A stretch of 64,000 nucleotides of DNA, taken from NCBI RefSeq assembly GCF_017745095.1, contig NZ_JAGHZZ010000060.1:1-64000 (forward strand), read 5' to 3'. Below, piece by piece: positions 47,720 through 57,003 of this stretch. The notes beneath the pieces were generated by a model. It was not told where the DNA came from. It searched no databases and worked only from the letters and a program-made list of their open reading frames with translations. A program made the translations under genes and the position numbers. The first letter of the stretch is position 1. Each line of letters opens with the position of its first letter. Source of the DNA: Sporocytophaga sp. (GTDB lineage: Bacteria > Bacteroidota > Bacteroidia > Cytophagales > Cytophagaceae).

Positions 47720-48919
47720 TTATACTTTCGAACTTCCTGAATGAGGTGTATGAATAAATTTTTTATTAGCTCCTTTTAATTTAAACAACACCAAAAGCAT
47801 AACTATAAAAGCCTTAGGCAGCTGCGCTATTGCCTTCAAATTCTTCTTAGTAAAGAATTCCGCAGGTACTGCAATAGTCAATCCCAACATCTGAACGAGG
47901 AACAAACTTATCCAATAGAACGATCCTGGAAATGCTACTATTCCTGTGACAAATTCAAATATTGCAGATACTACTGCTGTCACTCCAGTCACTCCCAGTA
48001 GTAACACCCTTGGTGCCAAAAATTGCTGAAATGCTTTATCAAAGAAATCCATATTGCCCTTTGTTATAAGATGCCAAAGTCCTTGAAAGAAATATTGTCT
48101 AAAATAGTGCAATTGAGCAGATATCCATCTCCTTCGTTGATTTTGAAACACTTCAGCATTTTCAACCTTTTCATCCAATATATAGGCATCTTCTACATAT
48201 TCAATTTTAACCTTATCTCTCAGAAGCTTATGTTCCAGCTCTTTATCAAAGCCTCCAATAGCATTGTTGGTAGCCATAACCTTCTTAAAATACTTATAAT
48301 GAAAGGCCATCCCCGATCCGATAAGCCCGGAGGAAAGTCCTAGAACTCTGTGGCCTCTTCTATAAATATGGTTGTTAATTTCTTCGCTCACGGCATCCAA
48401 TATGGCGAAGTTAGTATTCATATTTTTTGCAACTCTGTGCCCTTGTACTGCACCTATGCCTTTAACAGATATAACAGAATTTAATTTTCTTATAAAATCC
48501 GCTTTCATAATATTGTCAGCATCCAACACAAGAGCATAATCATAAAGGTTTTCATCGAGTTGATTAAGTGCAACATTCAGTGATTTTGCCTTTGTGCTTT
48601 TATCAAAGGAAACTTCAATCACTTTAATGGGCATTGATTTCAACAAATTCAATGTGCTGTTTTGCAATGAATCAGCTATCACTATTACGTCATACAGATG
48701 TTGAGGATAATCTTGGTTCAAAGCTTCCTTTGCTGAGTTAAGAATTACCTCATCCTCTTTATATGATGGAATAAATACAGCAAACCTTCCAGACGGTTCT
48801 CTAAATTTATACCTTCTGAGTCCACCAAGCCTTCCGGCAAAAGAAAACAGAAATCCATAAAATACACAGACAGACAAATAAACAAATAGAACTAATAGTA
48901 TAATTTTAATAGCGATCAT
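47720..48919 (-). CDS. Processive-type membrane glycosyltransferase, family 2
   Basis: 399-residue inner-membrane GT2 with an N-terminal helix (about 4-28) and three C-terminal helices (about 300-385). All synthase signatures are present: VFIPSYKEDE (48-57), DADN (133-136), the acceptor acidic GGFDKELE (D225) and QRRRW (261-265). This is the bcsA/hyaluronan-synthase-like arrangement and argues for polymerising activity. Its start codon overlaps the stop codon of the preceding GT2 by 4 bases (ATGA). It is the last gene of the exopolysaccharide locus. Confidence 0.9.
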   Translation of the reverse strand: MIAIKIILLVLFVYLSVCVFYGFLFSFAGRLGGLRRYKFREPSGRFAVFIPSYKEDEVILNSAKEALNQDYPQHLYDVIVIADSLQNSTLNLLKSMPIKVIEVSFDKSTKAKSLNVALNQLDENLYDYALVLDADNIMKADFIRKLNSVISVKGIGAVQGHRVAKNMNTNFAILDAVSEEINNHIYRRGHRVLGLSSGLIGSGMAFHYKYFKKVMATNNAIGGFDKELEHKLLRDKVKIEYVEDAYILDEKVENAEVFQNQRRRWISAQLHYFRQYFFQGLWHLITKGNMDFFDKAFQQFLAPRVLLLGVTGVTAVVSAIFEFVTGIVAFPGSFYWISLFLVQMLGLTIAVPAEFFTKKNLKAIAQLPKAFIVMLLVLFKLKGANKKFIHTPHSGSSKV

Positions 48920-49896
48920 GCGGCTTCAAGTTTAATCCTTTTATTTTCCAATAATGCTTTGTTTTTAAAATTCCATAAATACCCTTTCATAAAAGCCTTT
49001 GCAAAATCTACCTTTTTTGAGAACAGATAAGTCAATAAATTTTTGGGTAGCGCTACGAAAGTAAAATAGATCATGCTTAAGTAAAGTGTTAACCCTTTTA
49101 CATTTCTGCGCATAAATAACAATCTGTTCCTTGTGAGGTAGTAAATCTTCATAGGATTAAGTTTACCTACTGTCGCAGACTCTTTATGAAACACATTTGA
49201 ATTACCTACAAACCAGATTGAATATCCGGCATCTTTTATTCTTTCACAAAAATCAAGTTCTTCATAATAAAGAAAGTACATTTCAGGCATTAAACCCACC
49301 TCCTGAATTACTTTGCGGGGAATCATCATTGCAGCTCCATGTCCATATGGAGTGCAGCAACAATGGTTGTACTGCCCATTATCTTTTTCATGTTGTCCGA
49401 TATATTTATTTCTTCCTGAAATAGGATTGATTGTCGTACTTCCAGCGAATTGAATTCTGCGATCACTATGATAATATATCAACTTCGCCGTTGCTGCTCC
49501 TGCACCAGGATCAGACTCCAACTTAGAAACAAGAGGTTCCATAAAATCAGGAGCTACTTCCGTATCATTATTCAACATAAGGAAATATTTACCTTTTGCA
49601 GCTTTGAAGCCAATATTATTGCCGCCAGCAAATCCATTGTTATTTTTATTTCTGATCAGCCTTATTTCCGGATACCTTTCTTTTATAACACCAGGATCTT
49701 CTTTTGAATGATTATCTACAACGATTATCTCAACATTCGGATAAGTAATTTTCCTTAAAGACTCAAGAAGTGCACATGTCACATCAGCTCCATTATAATT
49801 TATTGTTACTATTGAGACCAACGGGTAAATATCCTCTCTCACATTTCTCATATCAAAATGATTTAATAATACCAACCCACCGCTTATTGATTTCAA
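48916..49896 (-). CDS. Rhamnosyltransferase-like glycosyltransferase, family 2
   Basis: 326 residues of WbbL/rhamnosyltransferase type. GT-A core: VSIVTINYNG, IVVDNHSKED, FAGGNNIGFKAAKGKYFLML, then NNDTEV (DxD equivalent), and EELDFCERIKDAGY downstream. A short C-terminal amphipathic region (LYLSMIYFTFVALPKNLL) may associate it with the membrane. A start at 49851 (MRNVREDIYP) is an alternative. It overlaps the following GT2 by 4 bases, and is separated from the polymerase gene by 163 bases, which may hold an extra promoter. Confidence 0.9.
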   Translation of the reverse strand: MKSISGGLVLLNHFDMRNVREDIYPLVSIVTINYNGADVTCALLESLRKITYPNVEIIVVDNHSKEDPGVIKERYPEIRLIRNKNNNGFAGGNNIGFKAAKGKYFLMLNNDTEVAPDFMEPLVSKLESDPGAGAATAKLIYYHSDRRIQFAGSTTINPISGRNKYIGQHEKDNGQYNHCCCTPYGHGAAMMIPRKVIQEVGLMPEMYFLYYEELDFCERIKDAGYSIWFVGNSNVFHKESATVGKLNPMKIYYLTRNRLLFMRRNVKGLTLYLSMIYFTFVALPKNLLTYLFSKKVDFAKAFMKGYLWNFKNKALLENKRIKLEAA

Positions 49897-50059
49897 TAAA
49901 TAGAATTAGTAAGGAATAAAGAATCAGGTTATCTATAAAAAATATTATCCTTTCCGCAGTTCCAACTATTCTCTTATTACATCATCAGTCAATGAGTTCT
50001 TTTAAGAGAAACTAACAAAAAATAAAGATTGTTAAAAAGGGCCTGCAATCTAATACCGA

Positions 50060-51505
50060 TCAGGACTTTACAGGCTCTGTACTTTTAGAAGTTTCATCAG
50101 TATCCAAAGATGGACCGAGAAAAATAACACCAACAGAGATGCTCCAAAACACAATTGTAGGGAACTGAGCCAACACCTGATTACCATAACTCGCTACAAG
50201 GATCCCAAAGACACCGGCATACAAAGCCATCATCTTCTGCTTCAGAAAAGGATCACGGAGGTTATAAATAAGGTAGAAACCTCTTGCCAGAATAAACAAC
50301 AGTGTAAGTATATGAATCGTCAATCCAACAATTCCTGTCTCTGCCCAAATCCTGACATAGTGGCTATCCGGAGGTGTTTCAGCTAAAAAAGTTCCTGGAC
50401 TGAAACGGCTCCCCCAATAACCAATTGTACCTATTCCTCCCCCTATTGGTCTTGATGCAAGATAAGCTTTTAACTTTCTCTGGTTTTCAAGCCTTACCTT
50501 GAAAGAAGGGTCACTTTGAGGGTTCACAGCACTTCTCATCCTTTGAATCTGGTAATTAGACTGGCCTATGAAAGTAAACCTTAAAAAACAGAATACTGCA
50601 GCCATCGCAATAAATCCAAGTGTAAATATTCTGAAGTTCTTAGTGAGCAAGAGATAAAACAACACGCCAATAAATACAAACATAGCCCCTCTGGTTCCTG
50701 ATATAGCCATTCCCCAGAAACATAGTACACCTACTATAAAATAAAATACCGATTTAAAATTGGAGCTAGATTTCAGTGACAATATAATTGCTACAAGAGA
50801 AGAAAAAGACATAAAGGCACCAAACTGTCCTGCATCAGAGCAAAATGAAAAATATCTTATTTTACCAAATAAAATGTGTGTATCTGCAGCTGTTTCCAGC
50901 CAAGCCTTCTCCACATGGTCAAGACCGATATACATTTGCTTCATTCCATATAGAGCACAAACCAAAGCCCCAATCATCCATAAATTAATAAACACATCAA
51001 TCAGTTTCTCTGATTTCAGCACAAGGAATGTTAGTATAATAAGGAATATGATATAGAAGGATATTGCTCTTACTGCAAAGAACCATGCTTTAAAACTTAC
51101 AGCTTCCGGATTTAGAATTTCGAGCATTGTAAAACCTACCCACAATAACATTACCCAAATTAGACCATTATTCAGTTTTTTGATATTATCATAAGAAACA
51201 TTAAACAGTGCAGAGAATAGGGAAATAACAAGCACAATATCGAGAGTTGTCCCTAAAGGAGCGGAAACATATCTGGTGACACCATTTACAATCATGCCAA
51301 CCACCATGGCCATGATCATACCTGATATGGGATATGAGAATATAATGGCCAAAGCCACGAATACTAATGGCAGAGAAGCTGCTGCTGCAGTAATAACAAT
51401 GCCACCTTTGGCAAACAGCAAACCTAAAAAATAGGCAATTAGCAACAGTAAAGGCCATTGACCATATTTTTTCACATTTTCGATTAAGACATCACGATCG
51501 AGCAT
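50060..51505 (-). CDS. Wzy/O-antigen-ligase family polysaccharide polymerase
   Basis: 481-residue polytopic inner-membrane protein (about 10-12 helices). The Wzy_C/O-antigen ligase signature is visible in the large periplasmic loop: GTRGAMFVF, then PPDSHYVRIWAETGIVGL with the conserved His. In a Wzx/Wzy locus it should polymerise lipid-linked repeat units; ligase function cannot be excluded. Its start overlaps the flippase stop by one base (TGATG). Confidence 0.88.
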   Translation of the reverse strand: MLDRDVLIENVKKYGQWPLLLLIAYFLGLLFAKGGIVITAAAASLPLVFVALAIIFSYPISGMIMAMVVGMIVNGVTRYVSAPLGTTLDIVLVISLFSALFNVSYDNIKKLNNGLIWVMLLWVGFTMLEILNPEAVSFKAWFFAVRAISFYIIFLIILTFLVLKSEKLIDVFINLWMIGALVCALYGMKQMYIGLDHVEKAWLETAADTHILFGKIRYFSFCSDAGQFGAFMSFSSLVAIILSLKSSSNFKSVFYFIVGVLCFWGMAISGTRGAMFVFIGVLFYLLLTKNFRIFTLGFIAMAAVFCFLRFTFIGQSNYQIQRMRSAVNPQSDPSFKVRLENQRKLKAYLASRPIGGGIGTIGYWGSRFSPGTFLAETPPDSHYVRIWAETGIVGLTIHILTLLFILARGFYLIYNLRDPFLKQKMMALYAGVFGILVASYGNQVLAQFPTIVFWSISVGVIFLGPSLDTDETSKSTEPVKS

Positions 51506-52842
51506 CAGTCAACACTGAAATTTAGTTTACTCTTCAACTTTTTAACAGAACTTTTGATTTCTTTAAATCCTTCCGAAAATAATCTTGAAGGTATTATCTT
51601 AATATCTTTCCTTAAGAAGAATAGCCCCATAATGACTCCTGCAGAAAAGGTAAGTATGGAAACGATGGCAACAGGCCATAACATACCAAAGGACTTAATT
51701 ACAATGAATACGCCAAGCGAATTGATACATACCATTACAATTACCTTGAACATATTTTGCTGAGGCCTACTGAGAACGTCCAAGGCCATTCCTGAATATC
51801 TGTCAAGTGGCATTAAAGCAGCATGAAGAGCAAATATCCTTAGAATATTTGCAGATTCAGCATATCCCTCCCCGCCCAACAAAATCACTAGATATTCAGC
51901 AAATATTATACAAAACACCACCACAGGAAACAACATAATGCTGAACATACCTGCACTTCTTTCAAGCTTTTTACTAAGCCCTTGAAGATTTTTACTATTC
52001 ACCAATCGGGAAAAAGAAGGCAAAGCTGTTGCGGCGAAACTTCTCAAAGGTATTTCAACCAATTCAAATAATTTAAGCGGGATATTAAAAATTGCCACAG
52101 CCTCTCCACCCAACAAAGCTCCTATCAAAAATGTATCCGAGCTCCTTAATAAATTAGCGCCCACCATAGTACCCATACTAAACTTTCCGAAATTAAATAA
52201 ATCCTTAACTTTCTTCCACTCTGCCAATCTAATGCTTCTTATACCAGTCCATCCGGCAATCAGACAAAATAAACTTCCTGTAAAATTTGAAATCAGGTAA
52301 GACTGTACAATAAACTCTTTACCTCTATGCAAATACAATTCTGCAAATAGTAACAGTATAAATACACCTTGGCTAATCAGACGGATATAAATAATCTTAT
52401 TAAACTTCATATCTATCTGCAATATCCATGAAGAAAAGTTATAAGGAAGAGTAACAATTATTAATATCCAGAAATAGTTGAAAAAATAAATTGCTTCCTC
52501 TGATTTAATATAATAAAGCATTACCTGCTTAAGCAGAAAACTTAATACTACAAAAGAAATGGTAATCAGAATCGCAAATAACCAAGCGCTTCCGATTACC
52601 TTTTCTTTCTCACTATCACTAACACCTGAGCAAAATTTAACCAGTGGAGTCTGCAAGAATCCCACTCTTAGTAATTCAATAAAGACATACACAGTAATGA
52701 ACAATATCCAATTACCGAAATCTTCCTTTGTGAATATTCTTGCGAGCAATGCAAAACTTACAAAACCCAAACCTGCTGCAATGACATTACCTGTTAAAGA
52801 AAGAATATTATTATTGGACAAAATCTTCTTTAAAAACTTCAT
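51505..52842 (-). CDS. Wzx-type polysaccharide flippase
   Basis: 445 residues, about 12-14 transmembrane helices, with the oligosaccharide-flippase pattern at the N-terminus (GNVIAAGLGFVSFALLARIF, then TKEDFGNW). It should flip undecaprenyl-linked repeat units across the inner membrane. Overlaps the glycosyltransferase upstream by 4 bases (ATGA) and the polymerase downstream by 1 base. Confidence 0.9.
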   Translation of the reverse strand: MKFLKKILSNNNILSLTGNVIAAGLGFVSFALLARIFTKEDFGNWILFITVYVFIELLRVGFLQTPLVKFCSGVSDSEKEKVIGSAWLFAILITISFVVLSFLLKQVMLYYIKSEEAIYFFNYFWILIIVTLPYNFSSWILQIDMKFNKIIYIRLISQGVFILLLFAELYLHRGKEFIVQSYLISNFTGSLFCLIAGWTGIRSIRLAEWKKVKDLFNFGKFSMGTMVGANLLRSSDTFLIGALLGGEAVAIFNIPLKLFELVEIPLRSFAATALPSFSRLVNSKNLQGLSKKLERSAGMFSIMLFPVVVFCIIFAEYLVILLGGEGYAESANILRIFALHAALMPLDRYSGMALDVLSRPQQNMFKVIVMVCINSLGVFIVIKSFGMLWPVAIVSILTFSAGVIMGLFFLRKDIKIIPSRLFSEGFKEIKSSVKKLKSKLNFSVD

Positions 52843-54047
52843 ATAACTCTTTCCTTTTTCAACTCCAGCATCCTCTCAATTATTGAAGAGAATTGCTCAA
52901 CTCTATTTTCCCACGAATTATGTTTTGAAAATTCTATTCTGGATTTCATTCTCACTATAGAATCATTGTATAAAGCATCTTTGAGACTATTGAGAAACGT
53001 TTCTTTTGTATTGGCAATCCAAACGTGCTTATCAAACTCCGGAATCTTTGCAAAATCAGTCATAACAACTGGTTTACCAGCTGCCATATATTCATTGATC
53101 TTCAGTGGATATACTCCACTTGTAACCTCATTCTTTAGGTATGGTATGATGCCTACATCTATATCCTTAAGAAGTGATGGAATTTCGTAGGGCTTACGGC
53201 TTCCCATAAATTTGGCATTGGGATATTTCTTCAATGCCATTCTTGCCATTTCGTTCGTCACTCTTCCAATGAATTGAAATTGCACTTCCGGAAGCATTTT
53301 GATCGAATAAGATAAAAGTTCATAATCAAATCTTTCATCTATACTTCCTGTATACCCCACAATTCTTGGGGCATGAGGTGATTTTATCTTAACATCTGCT
53401 ACTGAATTGAAATGTTCAAAGTCTACACCATTTTTGACCACAAAGCAATTCTGATGAAGAGGATTCTTTGACTTATATAAAGCATCAGATGTTGTAATTA
53501 CTGCGTCTGTTTTTTTTATATATTCCTTTTCTATTTCCGGACCATGAAAGTGATACCACTGATCACCTTTAATCTCATCATAGCAATAATAAATATTTAA
53601 GAGTTCATTAAAATCACCCACCAAAGGCAGTCCAAAGAATGGATTGTATCCATTGACTACAATTGGATTTTCCATGTTCAATGTCTTTAGTGCTCGTTGA
53701 ATTGCTCCCCTTACCAGATTACCATTAAGTTTCAGCATTACCCTATACGGGTTTTCATTTTTTATCCAGTTGATAGGCAATACCGGTGGAGGTGTAAGCA
53801 CATGGATCTCACTTCCATAAACAGTATTTACAGTTCTCAGGCGATTTTCAAGTCCTATCATTCTTGTAATAGGCACTTTCTGCTTTCCGGATAAAGCCGC
53901 AATAATATCTTTTACCGTATACTCATAATCAACAAACAGAACTCTGTTTTGCTTACTTAAAATACTCATCATTTTCACAACAGTATTTACAAAGTCCTTA
54001 TCCCACGTAGTAAGCGCCATGCACAGGATATTTTTATTCCGGATCAT
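52839..54047 (-). CDS. Glycosyltransferase, GT4-like (GT-B fold)
   Basis: 402 residues, soluble. The C-terminal donor-binding half has the GT4 pattern: IVGYTGSIDERFDYELL, FQFIGRVTN, NAKFMGSRKPYEIPSLLKD, then TSGVYPLKINEYMAAGKPVV with the conserved Glu contacting the nucleotide sugar. Very similar enzymes occur in exopolysaccharide clusters; the linkage cannot be predicted. Overlaps Wzc by 14 bases upstream and the flippase by 4 bases downstream. Confidence 0.88.
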   Translation of the reverse strand: MIRNKNILCMALTTWDKDFVNTVVKMMSILSKQNRVLFVDYEYTVKDIIAALSGKQKVPITRMIGLENRLRTVNTVYGSEIHVLTPPPVLPINWIKNENPYRVMLKLNGNLVRGAIQRALKTLNMENPIVVNGYNPFFGLPLVGDFNELLNIYYCYDEIKGDQWYHFHGPEIEKEYIKKTDAVITTSDALYKSKNPLHQNCFVVKNGVDFEHFNSVADVKIKSPHAPRIVGYTGSIDERFDYELLSYSIKMLPEVQFQFIGRVTNEMARMALKKYPNAKFMGSRKPYEIPSLLKDIDVGIIPYLKNEVTSGVYPLKINEYMAAGKPVVMTDFAKIPEFDKHVWIANTKETFLNSLKDALYNDSIVRMKSRIEFSKHNSWENRVEQFSSIIERMLELKKERVI

Positions 54048-56253
54048 AAGATACTTTATTTTTCTTGGTCACACTTTTATCCTGATTTTCTTTGCTGACA
54101 AGTTTTGCAGAGAACCATTTCGGCACCCTTCCATAAATCTGTATCAGTCTGTCGGTAGTAACTTTGTTAAGAACCAATAATGGTTTTGATTTCAATACCT
54201 TTGTCAGCAAACCTGAAAGATAATTATCAGAATCCTTCCAAGGTCTATCAGCCCTGAGTACCAATAGGCACAGATCAGCTTCTTTAACCAAATGCAGAGG
54301 AAGTTGATATTCTTGAAGAGAAGGAATTTCAAGAAAAACAAAATCTGCTTTATCTATCGTCTTAAGTATTTCACTGATCTTATTTGCTGGAACCATCCTT
54401 TCAATAATTTCATAATGTCTGACTTTCACCTTTGAAATATCTACAACCTCCCGTTTGTCAATACTTTCAGGACGATAGCCAGTTTCTGATCCAGGTGTAA
54501 ATATTTCTGAAACATATCCAAGGTCAGAAATACGTTTAGCCATTTTGTAAATCATCCATGTCTTCCCTTCTGAAATCTGTGTACCGGCAACAAGGATAAC
54601 TTTTGTTTTCTTTGTTGGAGCAGACTTTTCAGTTTCCAACACAATCCTGTTAACCGCTTGTTCTATAAGGGAATCTTCAAAATACTCTGTAATCCTGTTT
54701 CTTTGAGTCACTTTTGGCAGTATACCGGCAACCTCAAATCCGGTCAGGCGCTCTGCTCTTGAGGAGTTTTTAACAGAAGAGTCCAATAACTCTTTCGCCA
54801 GATAGAAACTTAGTAGCAACAAAAAGGAAGCTATCATTGCGAGCGGAATCAAAACAAAATCTTTTGAAGCGATAGGTTTTACCGGATAAAAAGGCTGATC
54901 CAGAAGCTTAATATTACTTGACATTTTCACATTCTGATACCTCTGCTGGTTCATATTAAGAGCTTCCAGTTTATCCATATATTCTTTCTCTGCTACCTGC
55001 ACATCTCTTTTCAAAGTAAGTAACAACGAACCCAGAGGCGTAAAATCATTATAATCAGAATTAAAGGAATTATAACGCTCTTGCATAATCTTAAGTCTTG
55101 CCCCACTCTCCTCAACTATCAAGACATTGCTTAGCCATTGCTGAAGAATATTATCACTTGGAATACCTTCATGACTATTATTGATAGAGTATAGATTATT
55201 TACGAGATCTTTAAGCTCTTTTTTAATTGCATCTGCTTTTTCTGTTAATTCTTTTATTTTTTCTTTCGTTTCTCCGAAGTTTTGAGCATTTGCAATCTTA
55301 TAATTAATATCAGACAGCTCTTGCCTTTTAGCCAATACTCTGTCATTACTTTCCATAATATTCTTTCTGCCTTTCAGTCTTTCTTCAAGACTTACAAGGC
55401 TAGCCTGAGCTGAAGCAAGAGTCATCTTTTCCTTTTCAATCTCGTCTGCATACGTTTGTCTTGACTCTGACAATACTTTTGCCTGTTCGTCAAAATTGAT
55501 AATCTTATTTTTTACCTGGAATTCTTTAAGTTTAAGTTCAGCATCAGTAAGTCTTATCCTTGCTTTATCAGTCTGATTGGAATAATAGTTGACTACATTT
55601 TTAACTTCTGATTCTTTTATGTCACTATATTTTCTTATAAAGATTTGAGCAAGCAATAAAAGAGTCTGTTGACAAATAGCCGCATCATTAGCTGTGTAAG
55701 ATACGTCCAGCATATCACTGTTTTCTTTTCTATTAGCGTTTACTCTTCCTCGGATCTTATCTACTCCATATATCCCGTTTTGGGATGCTACAAGTGCTGA
55801 GAATACATTGAATTTATTTTTGCTTATATAAGCTTGCATCTTTTCATAAGTAGCCTCCGGTGTGGCTGCTTTTACCTGATGCAAAACAGAATCTGGCACT
55901 ATAGATTTTATTTCACTATACTTCTCAGGAGAGATGTATCTCAAATCCGGTTTATCTAAGGTTATATGAGATGCAATAAGCCTTAAAGAAACCTCCTGTA
56001 TTGTTTCTCTGGACTTTAAAGTATTTAAAAGATTATCGAAAGCATTACTTACAGCGTTGTGATCAAGCCTTGGATGCTCTTCTGTGGTTACATTATATCC
56101 GCTTGCAACTCCTGTATAAATCAGACATGTAGAAGCATATTCCTTTTCCCTCTTCCTTGTTTTCATGTAAACCAGTGAAGCCACTGCAACAGGAAAAAGT
56201 ATCAGAAGCATCAAGTGCTTTCTGAGTATCCTAAATATATCACCAAAGGTCAT
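54034..56253 (-). CDS. Wzc-like polysaccharide copolymerase with degenerate BY-kinase domain
   Basis: 739 residues. Wzz-type N-terminus with TM1 at about 17-31, a long periplasmic part rich in coiled coil (about 230-370, then 400-450), a Pro-containing segment (PFYPVKP) and TM2 at about 470-495. The cytoplasmic C-terminus resembles a bacterial tyrosine kinase (BY-kinase) but keeps only a Walker A-like AGTQISEGKTW (about 555-565). The Walker A' aspartates are not recognisable, Walker B reads VFLEIPSL instead of IDTPP, and no Tyr cluster is present. It should set polymer length and couple export, probably without kinase activity. Overlaps the TolC-like gene by 4 bases. Confidence 0.88.
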   Translation of the reverse strand: MTFGDIFRILRKHLMLLILFPVAVASLVYMKTRKREKEYASTCLIYTGVASGYNVTTEEHPRLDHNAVSNAFDNLLNTLKSRETIQEVSLRLIASHITLDKPDLRYISPEKYSEIKSIVPDSVLHQVKAATPEATYEKMQAYISKNKFNVFSALVASQNGIYGVDKIRGRVNANRKENSDMLDVSYTANDAAICQQTLLLLAQIFIRKYSDIKESEVKNVVNYYSNQTDKARIRLTDAELKLKEFQVKNKIINFDEQAKVLSESRQTYADEIEKEKMTLASAQASLVSLEERLKGRKNIMESNDRVLAKRQELSDINYKIANAQNFGETKEKIKELTEKADAIKKELKDLVNNLYSINNSHEGIPSDNILQQWLSNVLIVEESGARLKIMQERYNSFNSDYNDFTPLGSLLLTLKRDVQVAEKEYMDKLEALNMNQQRYQNVKMSSNIKLLDQPFYPVKPIASKDFVLIPLAMIASFLLLLSFYLAKELLDSSVKNSSRAERLTGFEVAGILPKVTQRNRITEYFEDSLIEQAVNRIVLETEKSAPTKKTKVILVAGTQISEGKTWMIYKMAKRISDLGYVSEIFTPGSETGYRPESIDKREVVDISKVKVRHYEIIERMVPANKISEILKTIDKADFVFLEIPSLQEYQLPLHLVKEADLCLLVLRADRPWKDSDNYLSGLLTKVLKSKPLLVLNKVTTDRLIQIYGRVPKWFSAKLVSKENQDKSVTKKNKVSYDPE

Positions 56254-57002
56254 TTTTGTTTAATTAAAGAACCAATACTCACCCCTATTAAATATTCGAA
56301 TTGTTTGTAAACTGTATTATAATCTTTTCTGGCAATCTCATAGTTAGATTCAGCCATAAAAAGAGTATTACTTACTGAGGAATAATCTTCAAGAGAGATT
56401 GTTCCTTCCTTAAATTGTTTCTCAGCCATCTGATATACAAGTTGCGAATTCTGAAGGCCTTCGCTTCTTATTTTCAAAAGCTTCTGGGCTACAATCAAAT
56501 TGTTGTATTCAGCTGCTATTTGCCTTTTTAATTCTACTATTACCCTATCTCTATTACTTTGAGCCATTTCCAGTTCGGCCTTACTAAACTTTATTCTATT
56601 GTGTCTGGCCGTTATATCAAACAGTGGTACACTCACGTTTACTCCTACTCTGTATCCGTTAAGAAAATTTGTCTGGCGGTTAAAGTCTCCATATGATACA
56701 CCAAACTTCTGGTCACCTGTGGCATAGTTACCAAAGGCCTGGATGTCTTTTTGCCAATCCTTTCTGGCTAAATGAATTTCCTGTTTACGAGCCTTTATAC
56801 TAGCATCCTCCACTTTTATGTATGGAGATTTATCAACTGCAATCGAAATGATTTCATCCAGGGGAAGTAATTGCGTTTCAAGATCCTGAAGAACAATAAC
56901 ACTATCCTTATGTACTTGTCCGAAGGATGTAACCGAAAACAGAGTGGATATCAAAAGAAGCATACCATAAGCGGAATGCTTATTATTCCAAAGGGTATTC
57001 AT
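56250..57002 (-). CDS. Half-length TolC/OEP-family outer-membrane protein
   Basis: From the ATG at 57002 (two bases past the stop of the transferase gene) it has a signal peptide ending SVTSFGQ and about 250 residues; earlier in-frame ATGs at 57011 and 57047 exist. Sequence character is OEP-like: LDEIISIAVDKSPYIKVEDA, ALARKDW-type helical repeats and a mid-region strand pair (GNYATGDQKFG, YRVGVNVSVPLF), then the long helix QRQIAAEYNNLIVAQKLLKI-like. Normal TolC proteins have two such repeats and about 420-480 residues; this one has one. It may oligomerise as a hexamer or act in polymer export with Wzc. Function inferred from the position. Confidence 0.8.
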   Translation of the reverse strand: MNTLWNNKHSAYGMLLLISTLFSVTSFGQVHKDSVIVLQDLETQLLPLDEIISIAVDKSPYIKVEDASIKARKQEIHLARKDWQKDIQAFGNYATGDQKFGVSYGDFNRQTNFLNGYRVGVNVSVPLFDITARHNRIKFSKAELEMAQSNRDRVIVELKRQIAAEYNNLIVAQKLLKIRSEGLQNSQLVYQMAEKQFKEGTISLEDYSSVSNTLFMAESNYEIARKDYNTVYKQFEYLIGVSIGSLIKQK

Positions 57003-57003
57003 A

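Noticed and set aside
50020-50083. Possible terminator after the polymerase gene
   Set aside because: Only a 5-bp GCCTG/CAGGC stem with a long loop overlapping the coding end; too weak to list.
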